DNA from: Cricetomys ansorgei
Taxonomy: Eukaryota; Chordata; Mammalia; Rodentia; Nesomyidae
Length of the DNA stretch: 64,000 nucleotides
Assembly (NCBI GenBank): GCA_026225945.1
Contig: JAMJFZ010002594.1
Location: 1,954,001 to 2,018,000 of the forward strand
Direction of reading: 5' to 3'
The position numbers were made by a program, and so were the translations under genes. The notes beneath the pieces are model-generated. The model made no database searches. It saw only the letters and a list, made by a program, of their open reading frames with translations, and had not been told where the DNA came from. Numbering within the stretch: position 1 is the first letter of the stretch; every line of letters starts with the position of its first letter. Shown piece by piece: positions 34,031 through 45,175 of the stretch.

Positions 34031-34183
34031 ATTGGCCATCGTGACTTTGATGTAGAAAAGCGTCTCCGCAGGGACCTCAAGAGGACACATGCTCTGTTGT
34101 CTGATGTCCAGCTCCTTCTGGCCACCATGGAGGATAGCAAGACGTCAGTCAGCAAGGAAGACCTGGAGAAGGTACACAGCCAG
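34031..34183 (+). CDS. Myo18b: Myo18b exon 12: coiled coil
   Basis: 153 nt, 51 codons, phase 0; acceptor TTCCTTGGCTTCCAG, donor GTGAGT. It encodes IGHRDFDVEKRLRRDLKRTH, ALLSDVQLLLATMEDSKTSV and SKEDLEKVHSQ. RDF..EKRLR.DLKRT.ALL.D.QL is a class XVIII hallmark, nearly identical in MYO18A. A weaker internal GT (GTACAC at 34172) would remove four residues in frame. Confidence 0.96.
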
Positions 34184-35034
34184 GTGAGTGCTGAGTCCCC
34201 TCCTAGAGAGAGGGGATCTCCTGGGAAACACCAGCCCAAGGCTTCCCCAGACCTGCAGGGAGGTGGGGGTGTAGGGCTAGGAAGTCACATGACAGTGTTG
34301 GGGGGTACAGATCTCTTCTCTTCTGTTCGGTGGAATAGACTGTGTTTGGAGAGCATGAGCAGACTGGGGCTGGGGCCAACTGGCTGAGGCTAGTGTGTGC
34401 CAGTCTATGAATGCTTTTGATGGGCTACTCAGGCTGGGTATAGAAGAAACATTTGCAAAGTCAGCTCCTCACAGAAGCAAGGACAGCTGTGGCCATTTGA
34501 CTGTCTACTCGGATGCTAATGATGCTGGTCAGGGTTTCTTGTGGGCTACAGGCTGCCACTGGCTGGAATGCCCTCCCCTCCTCCCCCATGTACTGAATCC
34601 TCTGTGGATGTTATCACCTGGCACCCCTGCACAGCTGGGTACCTCATGTCAGCCAACGAGCAGAAGCTTACTCATGGATTCCGATGGTGCAGTCCATGAT
34701 CACTTGGCCCCATCCCTGTGGGCCTGTGCTGAAGCAGAGCATCCTGGGAGAGAGGGCATAGTAGAGTGGAGATGCTCACCTCATGGCCTGGAGGAAGGGA
34801 GGGAGGGAGAAAGAGAGGGAGGCAGGGTTTGGAGAAGGAACACCGAACAAATTTCCACCAACCTAGGAGTCACCAGGCCGCCTGGCCACACTCTGCGATT
34901 GTCTCTCACACCTCAGTTGGCCGTTCTCATCCTGGTGACCACCGTCCTGGCTTACCCTAGACCTCCATTGCTTGGGGGCCCTAAAAGCCCTGGGCAAGGC
35001 AGGGCACTCTTACTTCCTGTCCCCTTTGTGATCA

Positions 35035-35225
35035 TACTGGAGCCAGATGCACTGAGTCATCACAAGAGCTTCAGGGAAGCAGAGGAGTGCCCTGTGCCCA
35101 TTTTTATAGATGGGGGCACTTTGCCCAGCGGTGGTGATGGGTGTGGTTAGGTAACACAGCAGTAAGTGGCAGAGCTGGGACCTGGAGTTTTTGACTCTGA
35201 GTGCAGAACACGGGTCTCTATGTGG
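35035..35225 (-). mobile_element. MIR SINE
   Basis: The + strand contains GGTAACACAGCAGTAAGTGG followed by CAGAGCTGGGACCTGGA, the conserved MIR core read in reverse complement. The left part (CCCATTTTTATAGATGGGGG) also fits. Confidence 0.8.
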
Positions 35226-35929
35226 CATACTGCATCCCCCTGCTAGTTAGAGGAGGGGGGTGAGAGGCCTCTGTGTCTTGGCTCAGCTAGGGGCTGGGTA
35301 CCCAAATCACCCAGGCCTCCCAGGTGAGGACCTAACATCCTTTGTTCCTGCCCCCGCCCAGCCTCCGGGTCTCCCTGAGCCCCTCAGTATTTTGACAAAG
35401 GGACCTAGGGAGTTTTCTCTTCTCCCAACCCCCTTTAAAAGTATTTCTGTGACAGTCCTCTGAAGGCTTAAGATGGGCATTCCCAGGAAATGGTGGCATT
35501 TACTGAGGGCAGGTTGAGCAGAATCAAGCAGCCTCATTCTTTTGAAAGTCCACTTCCCCGCTCTCTCTATATCCGGCCCCCATCAAAGGGATCCACGGCC
35601 TTGGATCTCGGATGCTGTTGTCATGGAAATCACTGTTTGGATGGAGCTCCTGGACCAGAGGTCAGGGTGCAGTTGCTTTGGCTCCCGGCACATGTGTCCG
35701 GATGCAGGAGTTGGCGCTAATCAGATAAAGCAGAGATGATTCCCGGGACCTCTACAACTCTGTCTGGTGTCTGGCGTTTGTCCTGTGCCCGAAGGCCCCA
35801 GGGACAGAGTCAGGGAAGGCAAGAAGGCAGAAGCAGGAGGGAGGAAGCAAGCCAACTTTGCACATAGCTGTCTCGTAAGAGCTGTGCAGGGCACGGAACA
35901 ATTCCCTCCATTTGTCGATGTGTCTGCTC

Positions 35930-36040
35930 ATTGGGTATTTATGTAGCACCTACTGTATACCACACGATGGGTAAGATACAGGAAGGATTGTCAGCAAGAC
36001 AGATGAGGCACCTGCCCTACGGAACCCACACTGTGGAAAA
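35930..36040. mobile_element. L2/MIR-like relic
   Basis: TATTTATGTAGCACCTACTG followed by TATACCACACGATGGG, then CACCTGCCCTACGGAACCCA, resembles the shared L2/MIR3 3' core. Confidence 0.55.
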
Positions 36041-36636
36041 GTCAAACAGTGGTACAGATGCATGCAACAGCCTGATGTTGAGGGAGGGAGGAAGAGGCAG
36101 GGTCTCCCGCATGCAACACAGAGGTCTCTCCTGGGGTCAGCTGCTTGCTCCTGGAGAAAGGGAAGAAAGTGGGAAGGTTTGGGTTTAATCCCAAATGGTA
36201 ATCTCACTGGCAGCTTTGAGCAGAGCCCACCTTCTTGTTTTGAATTAATGGGACTTGCAGGTGAGATTTAGCTGCCCATGGTGTGTGTTATTTCAGACAA
36301 TCCTTGCTGCTACACAAGCAGGTAGAGAGATTCCTGTATTTAGCCCACTGTGCTCTTGATAAGCCAGGATCTGAGAAGCTGACTGGGCAGTTAACTCAAG
36401 GACACATAACAAGACATGCCTGGAGCTGTAGCCAGCCATTCTGAGCCTTTGATCCGCAGCTAATGTGACCCTGTTAACCTGTGCAAAGTGCTCGGCATGG
36501 GCCAGGCTTGACCTCAGTGCCCTGAATGCAGCAGTACCTCAGTGAACTGAGCATCACTCCAGAGCAGCCTGTTTCTATCCTTTCTCCTGTCATTCTCTCT
36601 TGTTCTTAAGTCTGGGTTAGAAGGGACCTGCTTTCT

Positions 36637-36903
36637 GTTGGCTGGTTGGTTGGTGGTTGGTTGGCAGGTTGGCTGGTTGGTTGGTTGATTGGTTGGTTGG
36701 TTGGTTGGCTGGTTGGCTGGCGGGTTGGTTGGTTGGTTGGTTGGCTGGTTGGATGGTTGGTTGGCTGGTTGGCGGGTGGCTGGTTGGTTGGTTGATTGGT
36801 TGGTTGTTTGGTGGTTGGTTGGTTGGTTGGTTGGCTGGTTGGTTGGTTGGCTGGTGGCTGGTTGGCTGGTTGGTTGGTTGATTGGTTGTTTGGTTGGTTG
36901 GTT
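36637..36903. repeat. (GGTT)n tetranucleotide array
   Basis: About 265 bp of TTGG units with GGCTGG and GGCGGG variants. It directly abuts the T-rich (tail) side of a minus-strand B1, so it probably grew from the SINE A-tail. Gly-Trp-Leu-Val reading frames across it are spurious. Confidence 0.94.
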
Positions 36904-37005
36904 TGATCTTTGGAGACAGGATCTGGCTATGCAGCTCTGGCTGGCCTTGAACTCTTAACCTCCTGCCTTGGCCTCCCAAGTACTAGAATTACAGTGTGAA
37001 CACAA
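36904..37005 (-). mobile_element. B1 SINE fragment
   Basis: The + strand reads TTGGAGACAGGATCTGGCTA, GGCTGGCCTTGAACTCTTAA and CCTCCCAAGTACTAGAATTA, the reverse complement of B1. Confidence 0.85.
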
Positions 37006-37624
37006 GACAGCTTCAGATACGTGTTTTTAAACAATCACATTATAGAGTCTGATACTAGTTCTAGGAGCCAGAGGCCTTTTACACAAGTTTGTGGTTCAAC
37101 TGTTTTAAAGGTAAGGGCGCCTACAGTGGGGTGATAGTCACATGGTCTACTTCAGTCCCACCTACTTTGAAAAGACCTGAATTTTGAGTCCAGCGCACTT
37201 GTCCGGTGTTGCTAGTTTCATGTTGGGAGGGGTCTCGTGTCCAGATCTTCCGAAAGTGGACTGTGGTCTCGACCACTGTTGCTCTGGGCACTGGAGCAGA
37301 CCCTGGGTATTTGCAGGTTGTTCATGGAAGGGCAGACCCCGAGGGAGAGGTTGTTTACTCCGTAAGCGGCACGGACTGTGGTGTGCTCCAAGGCTTCTGT
37401 TGGTGAACTATGCTGATTTGACAGCTTTGCTCTGGGCTACACGGGGCCCAGGCTGCGGGGACGGAGAAGAGATGACAGCTACTTAGGAGGACTCTTGGAG
37501 GCTTGCCTGGGTCCGCTGGGCAGGAAGCCCCTGGTTTTGCTTTCTGACTTTCGGTTCCCTTACCTTCTCATCCCGGGACCTGAGATCTGTATGTGGTGCT
37601 GGTTGGAAGCTGCTCTGCACTGGC

Positions 37625-37672
37625 TTCAACGTGCTGGGCAAGCACTCTGCAGCTCTCTCCCCAGCCCCAGCC
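37625..37672 (-). mobile_element. ID-like SINE fragment
   Basis: CAACGTGCTGGGCAAGCACT followed by CTCTCCCCAGCCCC is the reverse complement of an ID head. Confidence 0.5.
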
Positions 37673-38214
37673 CTGGAAGTCTTAGCAAAGGGGATTCTGT
37701 AGATTCTGTGGCGGTCTTTGGGGGTGGGATGCCTCCTTGAGCTAAAACACAGGCAGATGGCAATGACCAAGGCAGGAAGAGCCACGTGATGCCGGACGGG
37801 GAGGTGGCTGGCTCAGAGGGGTGTCTGCCAACACGGGGAGATGTTCTGTCCAAGGGAACCTCGTCGGGCCGTATAACGGGATCCAGCTCTGGCGGGACAG
37901 GATCCTGCCTCCCCCTTTTTAAAAAGCCCTTCCAGTCACGCCTTCCTCTGCTCAGTCACCTTCTATAGCTCCCTATTACTTTGGGCACAAGGACCAGACT
38001 TCTTAGCCAAACTCCCTAAGTCATTCAAGAGCTGGCTCCAGCCTCCACCACTGCCAATTGTCCCTTCGCCTCCTGGGCGCATTACCCAGGAGCACTATAC
38101 ATGAACCTCCTTGTCTCTAAGACACCTCTGTCCTTGAAACTTCATTGCTTTCCCCACAATGCCACAGGCTTCTTATCTGGCCAGCTACTCAAGTTTAGAG
38201 AGAGCTGATATCTC

Positions 38215-38322
38215 TAGGTCCTGCCACAAAGGCAGGAGACCAAAAGCCCCAGGTCATCTTTAGCTACATAGCAAGTTTAAGGCCAGCCTGGGCTACATAA
38301 GACCTTGTGCCATAAGAAGTCC
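38215..38322 (+). mobile_element. B1 SINE fragment
   Basis: AAAGGCAGGAGACCAAAAGC, TTTAAGGCCAGCCTGGGCTA and CATAAGACCTTGTGCC follow the 3' half of B1. Confidence 0.75.
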
Positions 38323-38947
38323 CCTCAGATAAAGCCCTCTGCCCAGGACTGCAGGCCGGAAGAGTGCCCTGGCTGCCAGTGCCCCCTCTACTCACCTGTG
38401 TTGGCTGGGTAGGGTAGCGGTGGGGGTGGGGGGTGGGGTAGGAGTGTGGTTGTGGGGGAGGTCTTTGGCTTCTGGGCGGGCACAGTGTTTCTATAAGGTG
38501 CTAATTAATTCCCACGGGATGTTTTCATTGAAATGAACCTGGAAACAAGCCTTCCCAACAACCAAGATGGAAAATTGAGATAATCACTGAGCTAGTAACA
38601 TCTGTGAGAGGGGGGCCGGCAGGAGCTGGCCCCTGCGCCAAGGAGAGATTGGGGGCTGGTTGGGGCTCCCGGGGGCTGGTTAGATATCCGTTTGTTTGTT
38701 CCTGGGACCTCCCTTCCCAGAGGAAGCATGGGATTGGGTGTCTGTTAATGGGGCGTGGGTTTCACGGATATCTTTACTGTTTACTTAATTCATGCCCTGT
38801 TCTCCTGCCAAGAACAAGGCTGCCATCGTCCTTCCCTGGCTCTGCCCCCCACAGAGCTCAGAGTCCTGCGCTTTCCCAGCCCTTGTTAAACGCCACCGCC
38901 TGTCTCCTGCCAGGATTTCTCTCACGTCTGCTGGCTTTGTGTGGTGC

Positions 38948-39056
38948 CCAGAGAGTCTTTCTGTTGCACGCCTGGGTCACTTCTCATGCTGGGAATGGAA
39001 CCCAGGGCTTTTTGAATGCCAGCCAGGTGCTCTGCCACCGGCCCCGGCCCCAGTCA
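38948..39056 (-). mobile_element. ID/B4-like SINE fragment
   Basis: GCTGGGAATGGAACCCAGGG, then GCCAGCCAGGTGCTCTGCCA, ending CGGCCCCGGCCCC: reverse complement of an ID-type head. Confidence 0.6.
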
Positions 39057-39579
39057 GCCACCTGACCTTTGGAGGAAGATTTTGAAGATCTACAAGTGGC
39101 TTCCCATCATCCCTTGCACCAAGCCCAGCTTCCTCAGTCTGACAGGAGGATGCCCAGCACAGCTCCTTCCCTTCAGTCTTGCCATCATCGCTGATGTGCT
39201 CCACTGGGGTCTCTCATCTCCGTGAGCCATGCCTCTGCAGGGTTCCGGTTCCTACCTTCAGACTCTTTGCCTGATGGGTATCTGTCCTCTGAACTTGGCT
39301 TCAGGCATCCTCTCTCGGTGCCACTATGCTGCCCGTGGGTGGGGTGAAAGGTCACCATGCCCCGCCCTTATCCCTGTGCCACTGAATTTCCCTCCTTATC
39401 CAGAGTCACTGAGGTTATAAGAAGCAGAACTGGGATTTGAACCTAGGGATCCAATGGCAGCTCTCCAGATGTTCAGAGATTGGCCCTGCCACACCCCAGG
39501 CCCACATCCTTCCAGAGCCGCTGGTGCTCTGGTGGCCTCCCCCCCACCACCCCGGGGAGGGGGAACTATAACTGGGCCA

Positions 39580-39990
39580 TTAGGCCTGGCCCATCCTCAC
39601 CGTGAATTCTCACTGTGATTAACTACCAGCCTGGAGCCTCCATCAGAGAAAACTGATGACCCGGGATCTATCCCCGGTGGCCTTAATTGGGGCATTCGTC
39701 ACCGTGTGTCACCCATGCTTCCAGGAGACAGCGGAGGTAATTAACAAGCCCCGGGAAGATGCCCTGGTGGGAGTCCCTGTGTGACCAGGCATGCATCTCC
39801 CCAGCCCGTGGCCCCAGAACAGCGGCCCTCACTCTGTTTTATTTGAAGAGCTTTTGTTTTTTCTCTAAGGACGATGTTGGAGGGAATTGATTCAATAGTA
39901 ACCTAACCTCCTGTCAGGGGAGATAAAGGCCGTGTTGTAATTGGTTGGATACATGGTGGTCACAGGTTTGTTCGCCCACAAATATTGACA
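39580..39990. promoter_or_regulatory. Candidate non-coding regulatory element
   Basis: A repeat-free stretch with GTGATTAAC, GTAATTAAC, CCTTAATTGG, AGATAAAGG and TGTAATTGG sites, resembling the composition of conserved intronic enhancers. This is composition and motif evidence only; conservation cannot be tested here. Confidence 0.3.
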
Positions 39991-40563
39991 CTTCCAAAGC
40001 GGTGACGAACGGAGCGTGAAGAAGGCCCCGCCTTTACATCACAGGCAGGAAAATCCAGGTTTCTGTCTAAAGGGCTGACCGGCCCCTGCTTAGTGGGGAG
40101 GGCCAGGCAGGAAGCACAGCCCTGAGCCCCCATGGCGACACTAACAGGAGAAGCTATTGTTTGTACATCCCCAGGCACCCTGCATGCCTCTGTGCTATGC
40201 AGACCTAATCCTGTACAAGGCATGAGCAGGAATTGTGTGGGGATGTGTGTGGGGTGGGGGGATCCAGGAGCACTTGGGCCTTGAAGACTCGAATCTGACC
40301 TTGGCAGGTCACGTGTCACCCTCCTCCCAAGCCACTGCAGGGGGATTCTTCGTCTGTGAAATGATGGCCTGGTCCCCCCCTCACAGAGCTGGGGGGGCTG
40401 CAGTCACCAGTGGTATCCAGTGGCCACACAGGACCAGAAGGAGTGTGGAAATTCCTATCTCCCCAGCCCCATGGGAAGGAGAATGTTCTCCCTCCTGTGT
40501 AGGGATCCTGGGGGCCTGTCACCCCACCATGGGTGTCTGCCCCACCCTTGACGTGTGGGAACA

Positions 40564-40798
40564 GCAGATGTGCACATAAGCACACACTCATGATGCACAC
40601 ACTCACATGTGCACACATGCTGCAACACGTGTGTGCACACATGATGCACACACTCACATGTGCACACACATGCATGCACACACGTGTGCGCATACATGAT
40701 GCACACACTCACATGTGCACACACATGATGCACACACTCACATGTGCACACACATGATGCACACACTCACATGTGCACACACATGATGCACACACTTA
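40564..40798. repeat. 29-bp minisatellite in CA-rich DNA
   Basis: The unit ATGATGCACACACTCACATG followed by TGCACACAC recurs at 29-base steps (40696, 40725, 40754, 40783), with more diverged units to the left. It ends in TGTGTGCTG steps near 40835. Confidence 0.93.
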
Positions 40799-41447
40799 TG
40801 TGTGTTGTGTACTGTGTGCTGTGTGCTGTGTGCTGCATCTTTGATTTGTTTACTCGCCAGTCTCAGGGTTCTGAGTTCGAGCCATGTAACTCAGCTTAGC
40901 TCAAGTAGGAACGAAGTTGTTTTGGCTGGGATGTCTTCAGGCTGTGCTGGATCCAGATGCTCCAGTTACAAATGTGTCTCTTGGGCTGGGCTTGCCCGGC
41001 ATGCGGAGGGGGCTGGCTTCAGTCCTTTGTGCTACCAGAAGGTAGAAGATCTCCTTTTACCTTCATGTTCCCAGTGCCAGGCTTGTCTCTCAGCTGGGCG
41101 TGAGGTCAGGTTGATCACAAACGCACGGACAGTCTGTCGAGACGGGTGGAGACCAAGGGGCAGCCCAGGCCTGTGTTCAGAGCCTGCCTGTTCCTGTGTT
41201 TCTGGCTGTGCACAGCATGGAGCCCGTGATTCTAACCAGATAGGACAGGGGTGGCTGCCAGTCCTGCAGCCGTGAGAGTCAGCTGAGCTACATTTCTAAG
41301 TGTCCAGAGCAGGGCAGGGCTCGGAGTAAGAGTTCTTCCTCACAGCCTGAGTGTGTGCTGCCTGAGCTTACGCATACCCACCTCACTGGCTGCACCGCAG
41401 GCCTGCTCCATATCAGAACCACCCACCCCATGTTTTGTGGTTGAGGA

Positions 41448-41650
41448 TTGGGCATCCTCAAGTGCTTGCCCCCCGGTGCTGAGTTGGGAGTGAGCATCTT
41501 CAGGTGCTTGCCCCCTGGTGCTGAGTTGGGAGTGAACATCTTTGGGTACTTGTCTTCTGATGCTGAGTCGGCAGTGGGCATCCTCAGGTGCTTGCCCCCT
41601 GGTGCTGAGTTGGGATTGGGCATCCTCGGGTGCTTGTTCCCTGAGACTAA
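41448..41650. repeat. 42-bp tandem repeat, about 5 copies
   Basis: The unit GGCATCCTCAGGTGCTTGCC followed by CCCTGGTGCTGAGTTGGGAGT repeats about five times. The 14-codon period keeps frames open on both strands, but it lies inside intron 12 and 220 bp from exon 13. Confidence 0.92.
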
Positions 41651-41869
41651 GGAGCAAGCCCCTCCTGCAACAAGGTTCAGAACTCTGTCACAGGACAGTG
41701 CTGGGTATTGCAGTGGACTCAAACCAGGCTGCCTTATGTGGGTGCTCCCCACCCACCCAGCAGTGTGTTGACAGGTGTGACGTGTAGGGTAGCATGCCAG
41801 GAATGGGCCGGGCCGGTAGAGAGGGACGATGTCAGAGGAGTGACTTCCTCCCTTTCTGTTCCCACCCAG

Positions 41870-41983
41870 CTGGAACAGAGTGAGGCAAAATGTGAGGACG
41901 CCTTGAAGACCCAGAAGGTGCTGACTGCAGACTTGGAGAGCATGCACAGTGAGCTGGAGAACGTGACCCGGAGCAAGAGCTTG
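41870..41983 (+). CDS. Myo18b: Myo18b exon 13: coiled coil
   Basis: 114 nt, 38 codons, phase 0; acceptor CTTTCTGTTCCCACCCAG is strong. The donor TTG/GTACTG is weak. It encodes LEQSEAKCEDALKTQKVLTA and DLESMHSELENVTRSKSL, matching LEESE..C..A.KA.K...E...LH..... in MYO18A. If the intron were retained, the frame would run 72 more codons to a stop at 42202. Confidence 0.94.
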
Positions 41984-42260
41984 GTACTGTTCCTCCCACA
42001 GCTGCACAAGTGCAGGCTTGCGGTCTGGCATTGGACTGCTGGGGACATATCCTTGCATGGGACTAAGACCCTTAGGGTGGATCAGTGGGGAACCACTGAG
42101 TCACCTGGGGTACAGGCTTCTGTTTTAGACCCATTGGGTGCTCAGCTCTTTAAGAAGGATAAGGGAAATCGTCATGGACCTACCGAATGTTCAGCTCCCT
42201 AAGAAGCAAAGGGAATTTATTATGGGCCTACTGGGTGCTCGACACTGTGTTCAACATAAA

Positions 42261-42262
<2 letters not shown>

Positions 42263-42308
<46 letters not shown>
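42263..42308. repeat. (CA)n microsatellite
   Basis: About 22 pure CA units. Confidence 0.95.
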
Positions 42309-42309
<1 letters not shown>

Positions 42310-42854
42310 AGTAGTGAGATCTCTTGTATAAAGATAAGCAGGGAAGCCTGTTGTGGACCTACTATGTGCCCAGTAGCATGAGGTTACCCTGGTAATAATA
42401 AACACAGCTGATCATGTGTTCATGTGTTCACAGCTGTAGGTGTTTCTCAGGCACCTCTCATATCCCTATTTGTGTTCTCACCGCTATGGGAACTCTTGGT
42501 TTTTGTGACCGGACCGCTGGATGCCACATTCTCTAAGAGGAGAGACACGTCTCCCAAGGGCTCTCTGACTCCCTGTAGTCAGAAGACATGACTATTCATC
42601 TGGTGTTATTGTGTAGTTGCCATTGAATGGGGACAAATGTGGACGCCATAGATCTGTCATGTTGGCGACATGTCTGAGTGACAAGGCTTGGCTCACCTTT
42701 GTACTTGACGTACAGAACTCTACAGTTTGGGTGGAGATGAACGGGACCCAGCTCGGGCTTGTCCAGGACTCTAAAGAGCCCTTGGACCCTGTGTTGTATT
42801 TGCTCTAAATTAAGGGGAATGCATCCAGAAACACACACATGGGCTACACACTGT

Positions 42855-44280
42855 CTTAGGGGTTCTGTTGACGTGAGAAACACCATGACCAAGGCAGCTG
42901 AGGGAGGAAAGGCCTCTTTCACCTCACACGCTCACAGTCTGTCGCCCAGGAAAGCCAGGGAAGAGCTCGAGGCAGGAACCGGGAGGCAGGAACCGAGGCT
43001 AAAGCCATGGAGGTGTGCTGCTCACCAGCTTGCAACTCACTGCTTGCTCAACCTGCTTTCTTATTCAACCCAGGAGGCCTGTCCAGTGGACCCCACCCAC
43101 AGAGGGCTGGCCCCCCACAGTGATCATCACTCAAGAATGCCCACAGAACAATTAAAGGGGCGTCTCCCCAACTGAGAGCCTATCACGTTAACTGAAAGGA
43201 ACCCATAGCAACTGACCCTTCGCCAGCTTGACGCACAGTCGTGTCACCATCCGACTAGAATCTGTCCTTTTGCATTTGCCCCCGACGATATGAAAATCAC
43301 AATATGCATCGTTCAAACTCTAAGAGTCCCGCAGTCTTTACAAATTCAGATACGCTTTTAAGTTCGATCCCTTTAAAACATCCAAAATCTCCTTCAAAGT
43401 TCAAACTTTCTCTAAAATAGCCAGAGTTTCTCCAAAATTTCAAAGTCTCTTAAGTGTGGGTTCCTGTAAAAAAAATAAATAAGTTTCATACATTCCTATT
43501 TCAAAAAAAAAAAAAAAAAAAAAGGAAGAGCCATAGCAGGATCACGGTCAAATCAAAGCAAAACCAAACTTCAGCAGTGTTAAAAAAATCAGTGTTTGAT
43601 GTCTGGGACCCCGTGATGGTTCTCCGGGCTCCAAGAGGCTCCGTTTCCTTGGCTCTGCAGTTCTCCACGCACACGGTTTGCCCACAGGCTCAGGAAAGCT
43701 CCATCCCACTGCCTCTGCTGTCCTTCAGAGGTCTGGCCACCATCGTCCGCACCTGTATCTTCCAAGCTTGCACAGGAGCCCACTGAGCTCTCAGCGCTCG
43801 ATGGCTTTTGCAGCCCAAACTTCAAACGCCACCGCAGTCTTCCCAGAAAACACACGGTCAGGGCTCTCGTAGCAATACCCAACCATGCGGTACCAGTTTC
43901 TGTCCTCCTTGAGGTTTCTATTGCCGTGGTAAAACACCATGACCGAAGGAAACCTGGGAAGGAAAGGGCAAATTTCTTCTTACAGATTGTAGCCCATCAG
44001 CGAAGGAATTCAGAGCAGGAATCTAAAGGCAGGAACTGAGGGAAGGGCTGTGAAGGGGTGCTGCCTCCTGGCTTGCTCTCTGTGGCTTGCTTAGCCTGCT
44101 TTCTTATACGGCCCAGGACCACCCATTTAGGTGGTCTTATCACATTAATCATTTATCAAGAAAATGCCCCATAGGTAGCCCACGGGGCAGTCTAGGGGGC
44201 ATTTCCTCTACTGAGGTTCTCTCTTCTCAAGTGACTCTACGTTGTGTCCAGTTGACAAGACACTATGCAGGACACACCTA
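42855..44280 (+). mobile_element. LTR-like rodent repeat block, 1.4 kb
   Basis: Two related ends flank an internal stretch. The left end (GGGGTTCTGTTGACGTGAGA, 42858) and the right end (GAGGTTTCTATTGCCGTGGT, 43912) both continue with ACACCATGACC and TTCTTATNNNNCCCAGGA-type blocks, and with GATCATCACTCAAGAATGCC or TAATCATTTATCAAGAAAAT. Between them lies CCAAAATCTCCTTCAAAGTT-type A-rich sequence. Repeated ends around an internal part suggest an LTR element or nested copies. The family is not named. Confidence 0.6.
43503..43523. repeat. Poly(A) run
   Basis: 21 A residues inside the rodent repeat block. Confidence 0.9.
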
Positions 44281-44389
44281 CACGTGTACAAGCACACACA
44301 TCCTGTACACATATAAAAGCATCAAAGCACATGCAAAAGAAAGATGCTCTTGGAGGGAATACCCCCCAATCAAAGCCATCTATCCACAA

Positions 44390-44495
44390 CTAGACATTTA
44401 TTGGACACCTGTTGGATGCCGAGCCTGGTGCTCAGTGCTGGGGTCTGTTATGCCTGCGTGCAGGACAAAAGCCCTGCTCTCAGGGACAGTGCAGG
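44390..44495 (+). mobile_element. L2-like relic
   Basis: GACATTTATTGGACACCTGT, GAGCCTGGTGCTCAGTGCTG and CAAAAGCCCTGCTCTCAGGG resemble the L2 3' end consensus. Confidence 0.6.
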
Positions 44496-44612
44496 CTTGT
44501 ACTTACATGTCTGTGCCAGGGAACTTTAAGTGTGCATGCACGGATTCCTAGAGGTTCACATAGGCACAGATCCCTTCACACCCGCTGCCTCCACCTGAAG
44601 ATCCAGGGTGCA

Positions 44613-44614
44613 CT

Positions 44615-44641
<27 letters not shown>
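44613..44641. repeat. (CA)n microsatellite
   Basis: About 14 CA units at the left edge of the pyrimidine-rich array before exon 14. Confidence 0.92.
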
Positions 44642-44645
<4 letters not shown>

Positions 44646-44868
44646 CCCTCCCTGGGCACATTGTCCCCCCCTGACTCCCTGGGCACACACCCCTCCCTCA
44701 GCACACTCTCCCCCTGACACCCTGAGCACACGCCCTTCCCTGACTCCCTGGGCACACTCTCCTCCTTGAGCACATGCCCCTCCCTGACTCCTTGAGCACA
44801 CTCCCCTCCCTGGGCACATGCCCCTCCCTGACTCCCTGGGAACATGCCCCTCCCTGAGTTGCCCCCTG
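44642..44868. repeat. Imperfect CCTCCCTG tandem array next to exon 14 acceptor
   Basis: Irregular units built from CCCTCCCTGACTCCCTGGGC and ACAYGCC / CACACYC steps repeat over about 225 bp. The last unit ends 11 bases before the exon 14 AG, so the array supplies most of the polypyrimidine tract. Confidence 0.88.
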
Positions 44869-44879
44869 CCTCTCTGCAG

Positions 44880-44996
44880 GTAGACGAACAGCTGTACAGA
44901 CTGCAGTTTGAGAGGGCAGACCTCCTGAAACGCATCGACGAGGACCAGGATGACCTGAACGGCCTCATGCAGAAGCACAAGGATCTCATTGCACAG
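44880..44996 (+). CDS. Myo18b: Myo18b exon 14: coiled coil
   Basis: 117 nt, 39 codons, phase 0; acceptor GCCTCTCTGCAG, donor GTCAGG (not a strong consensus). It encodes VDEQLYRLQFERADLLKRID and EDQDDLNGLMQKHKDLIAQ. EEDQ(E/D)D(M/L)N.LM.KHK is one of the best-conserved rod blocks shared with MYO18A and class II myosins. Confidence 0.96.
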
Positions 44997-45175
44997 GTCA
45001 GGACCTCTTCCTGCTCGTGAGTTTGGTGGACTGAGCAGCCTGGAGCTAAGGAGGCCCTGTGGGAAGATGGTGTCTCCTCTCCACCAGGAAAACATTGGCT
45101 TACCCATAGAGCCATCCCCATCCACACACCTGTCCTTCACGCATCTGCCCACCAAGCCACGCATTCGGCCGTGTC

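Larger units (their letters stand above)
34184..41869 (+). other. Intron 12 (7.7 kb)
   Basis: Holds a MIR (35035-35225), an L2/MIR-like relic (35930-36040), a (GGTT)n array next to a B1 (36637-37005), SINE fragments, a 29-bp minisatellite (40564-40798) and a 42-bp tandem repeat (41448-41650). The stretch 39580-39990 has homeobox and GATA-type motifs and low repeat content. A 251-codon open frame at 34395-35150 overlaps the MIR and has no exon features. Confidence 0.82.
41984..44879 (+). other. Intron 13 (2.9 kb)
   Basis: Holds a (CA)n run (42263-42308), a complex LTR-like rodent repeat block (42855-44280) including an A run (43503-43523), an L2-like relic (44390-44495), a (CA)n run (44613-44641) and a pyrimidine-rich tandem array that reaches the acceptor of exon 14 (44642-44868). 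No coding sequence is seen. Confidence 0.83.

Noticed and set aside
34395..35150. 251-codon + strand open frame
   Set aside because: Composition is not protein-like, it overlaps a MIR element and has no acceptor/donor pair. The Myo18b frame does not need it.
36637..36903. Gly-Trp-Leu-Val repeat protein
   Set aside because: Translation of a (GGTT)n microsatellite next to a B1 tail.
41288..42058. 256-codon minus-strand frame over exon 13
   Set aside because: It is the shadow of the 42-bp tandem repeat plus the reverse strand of exon 13.
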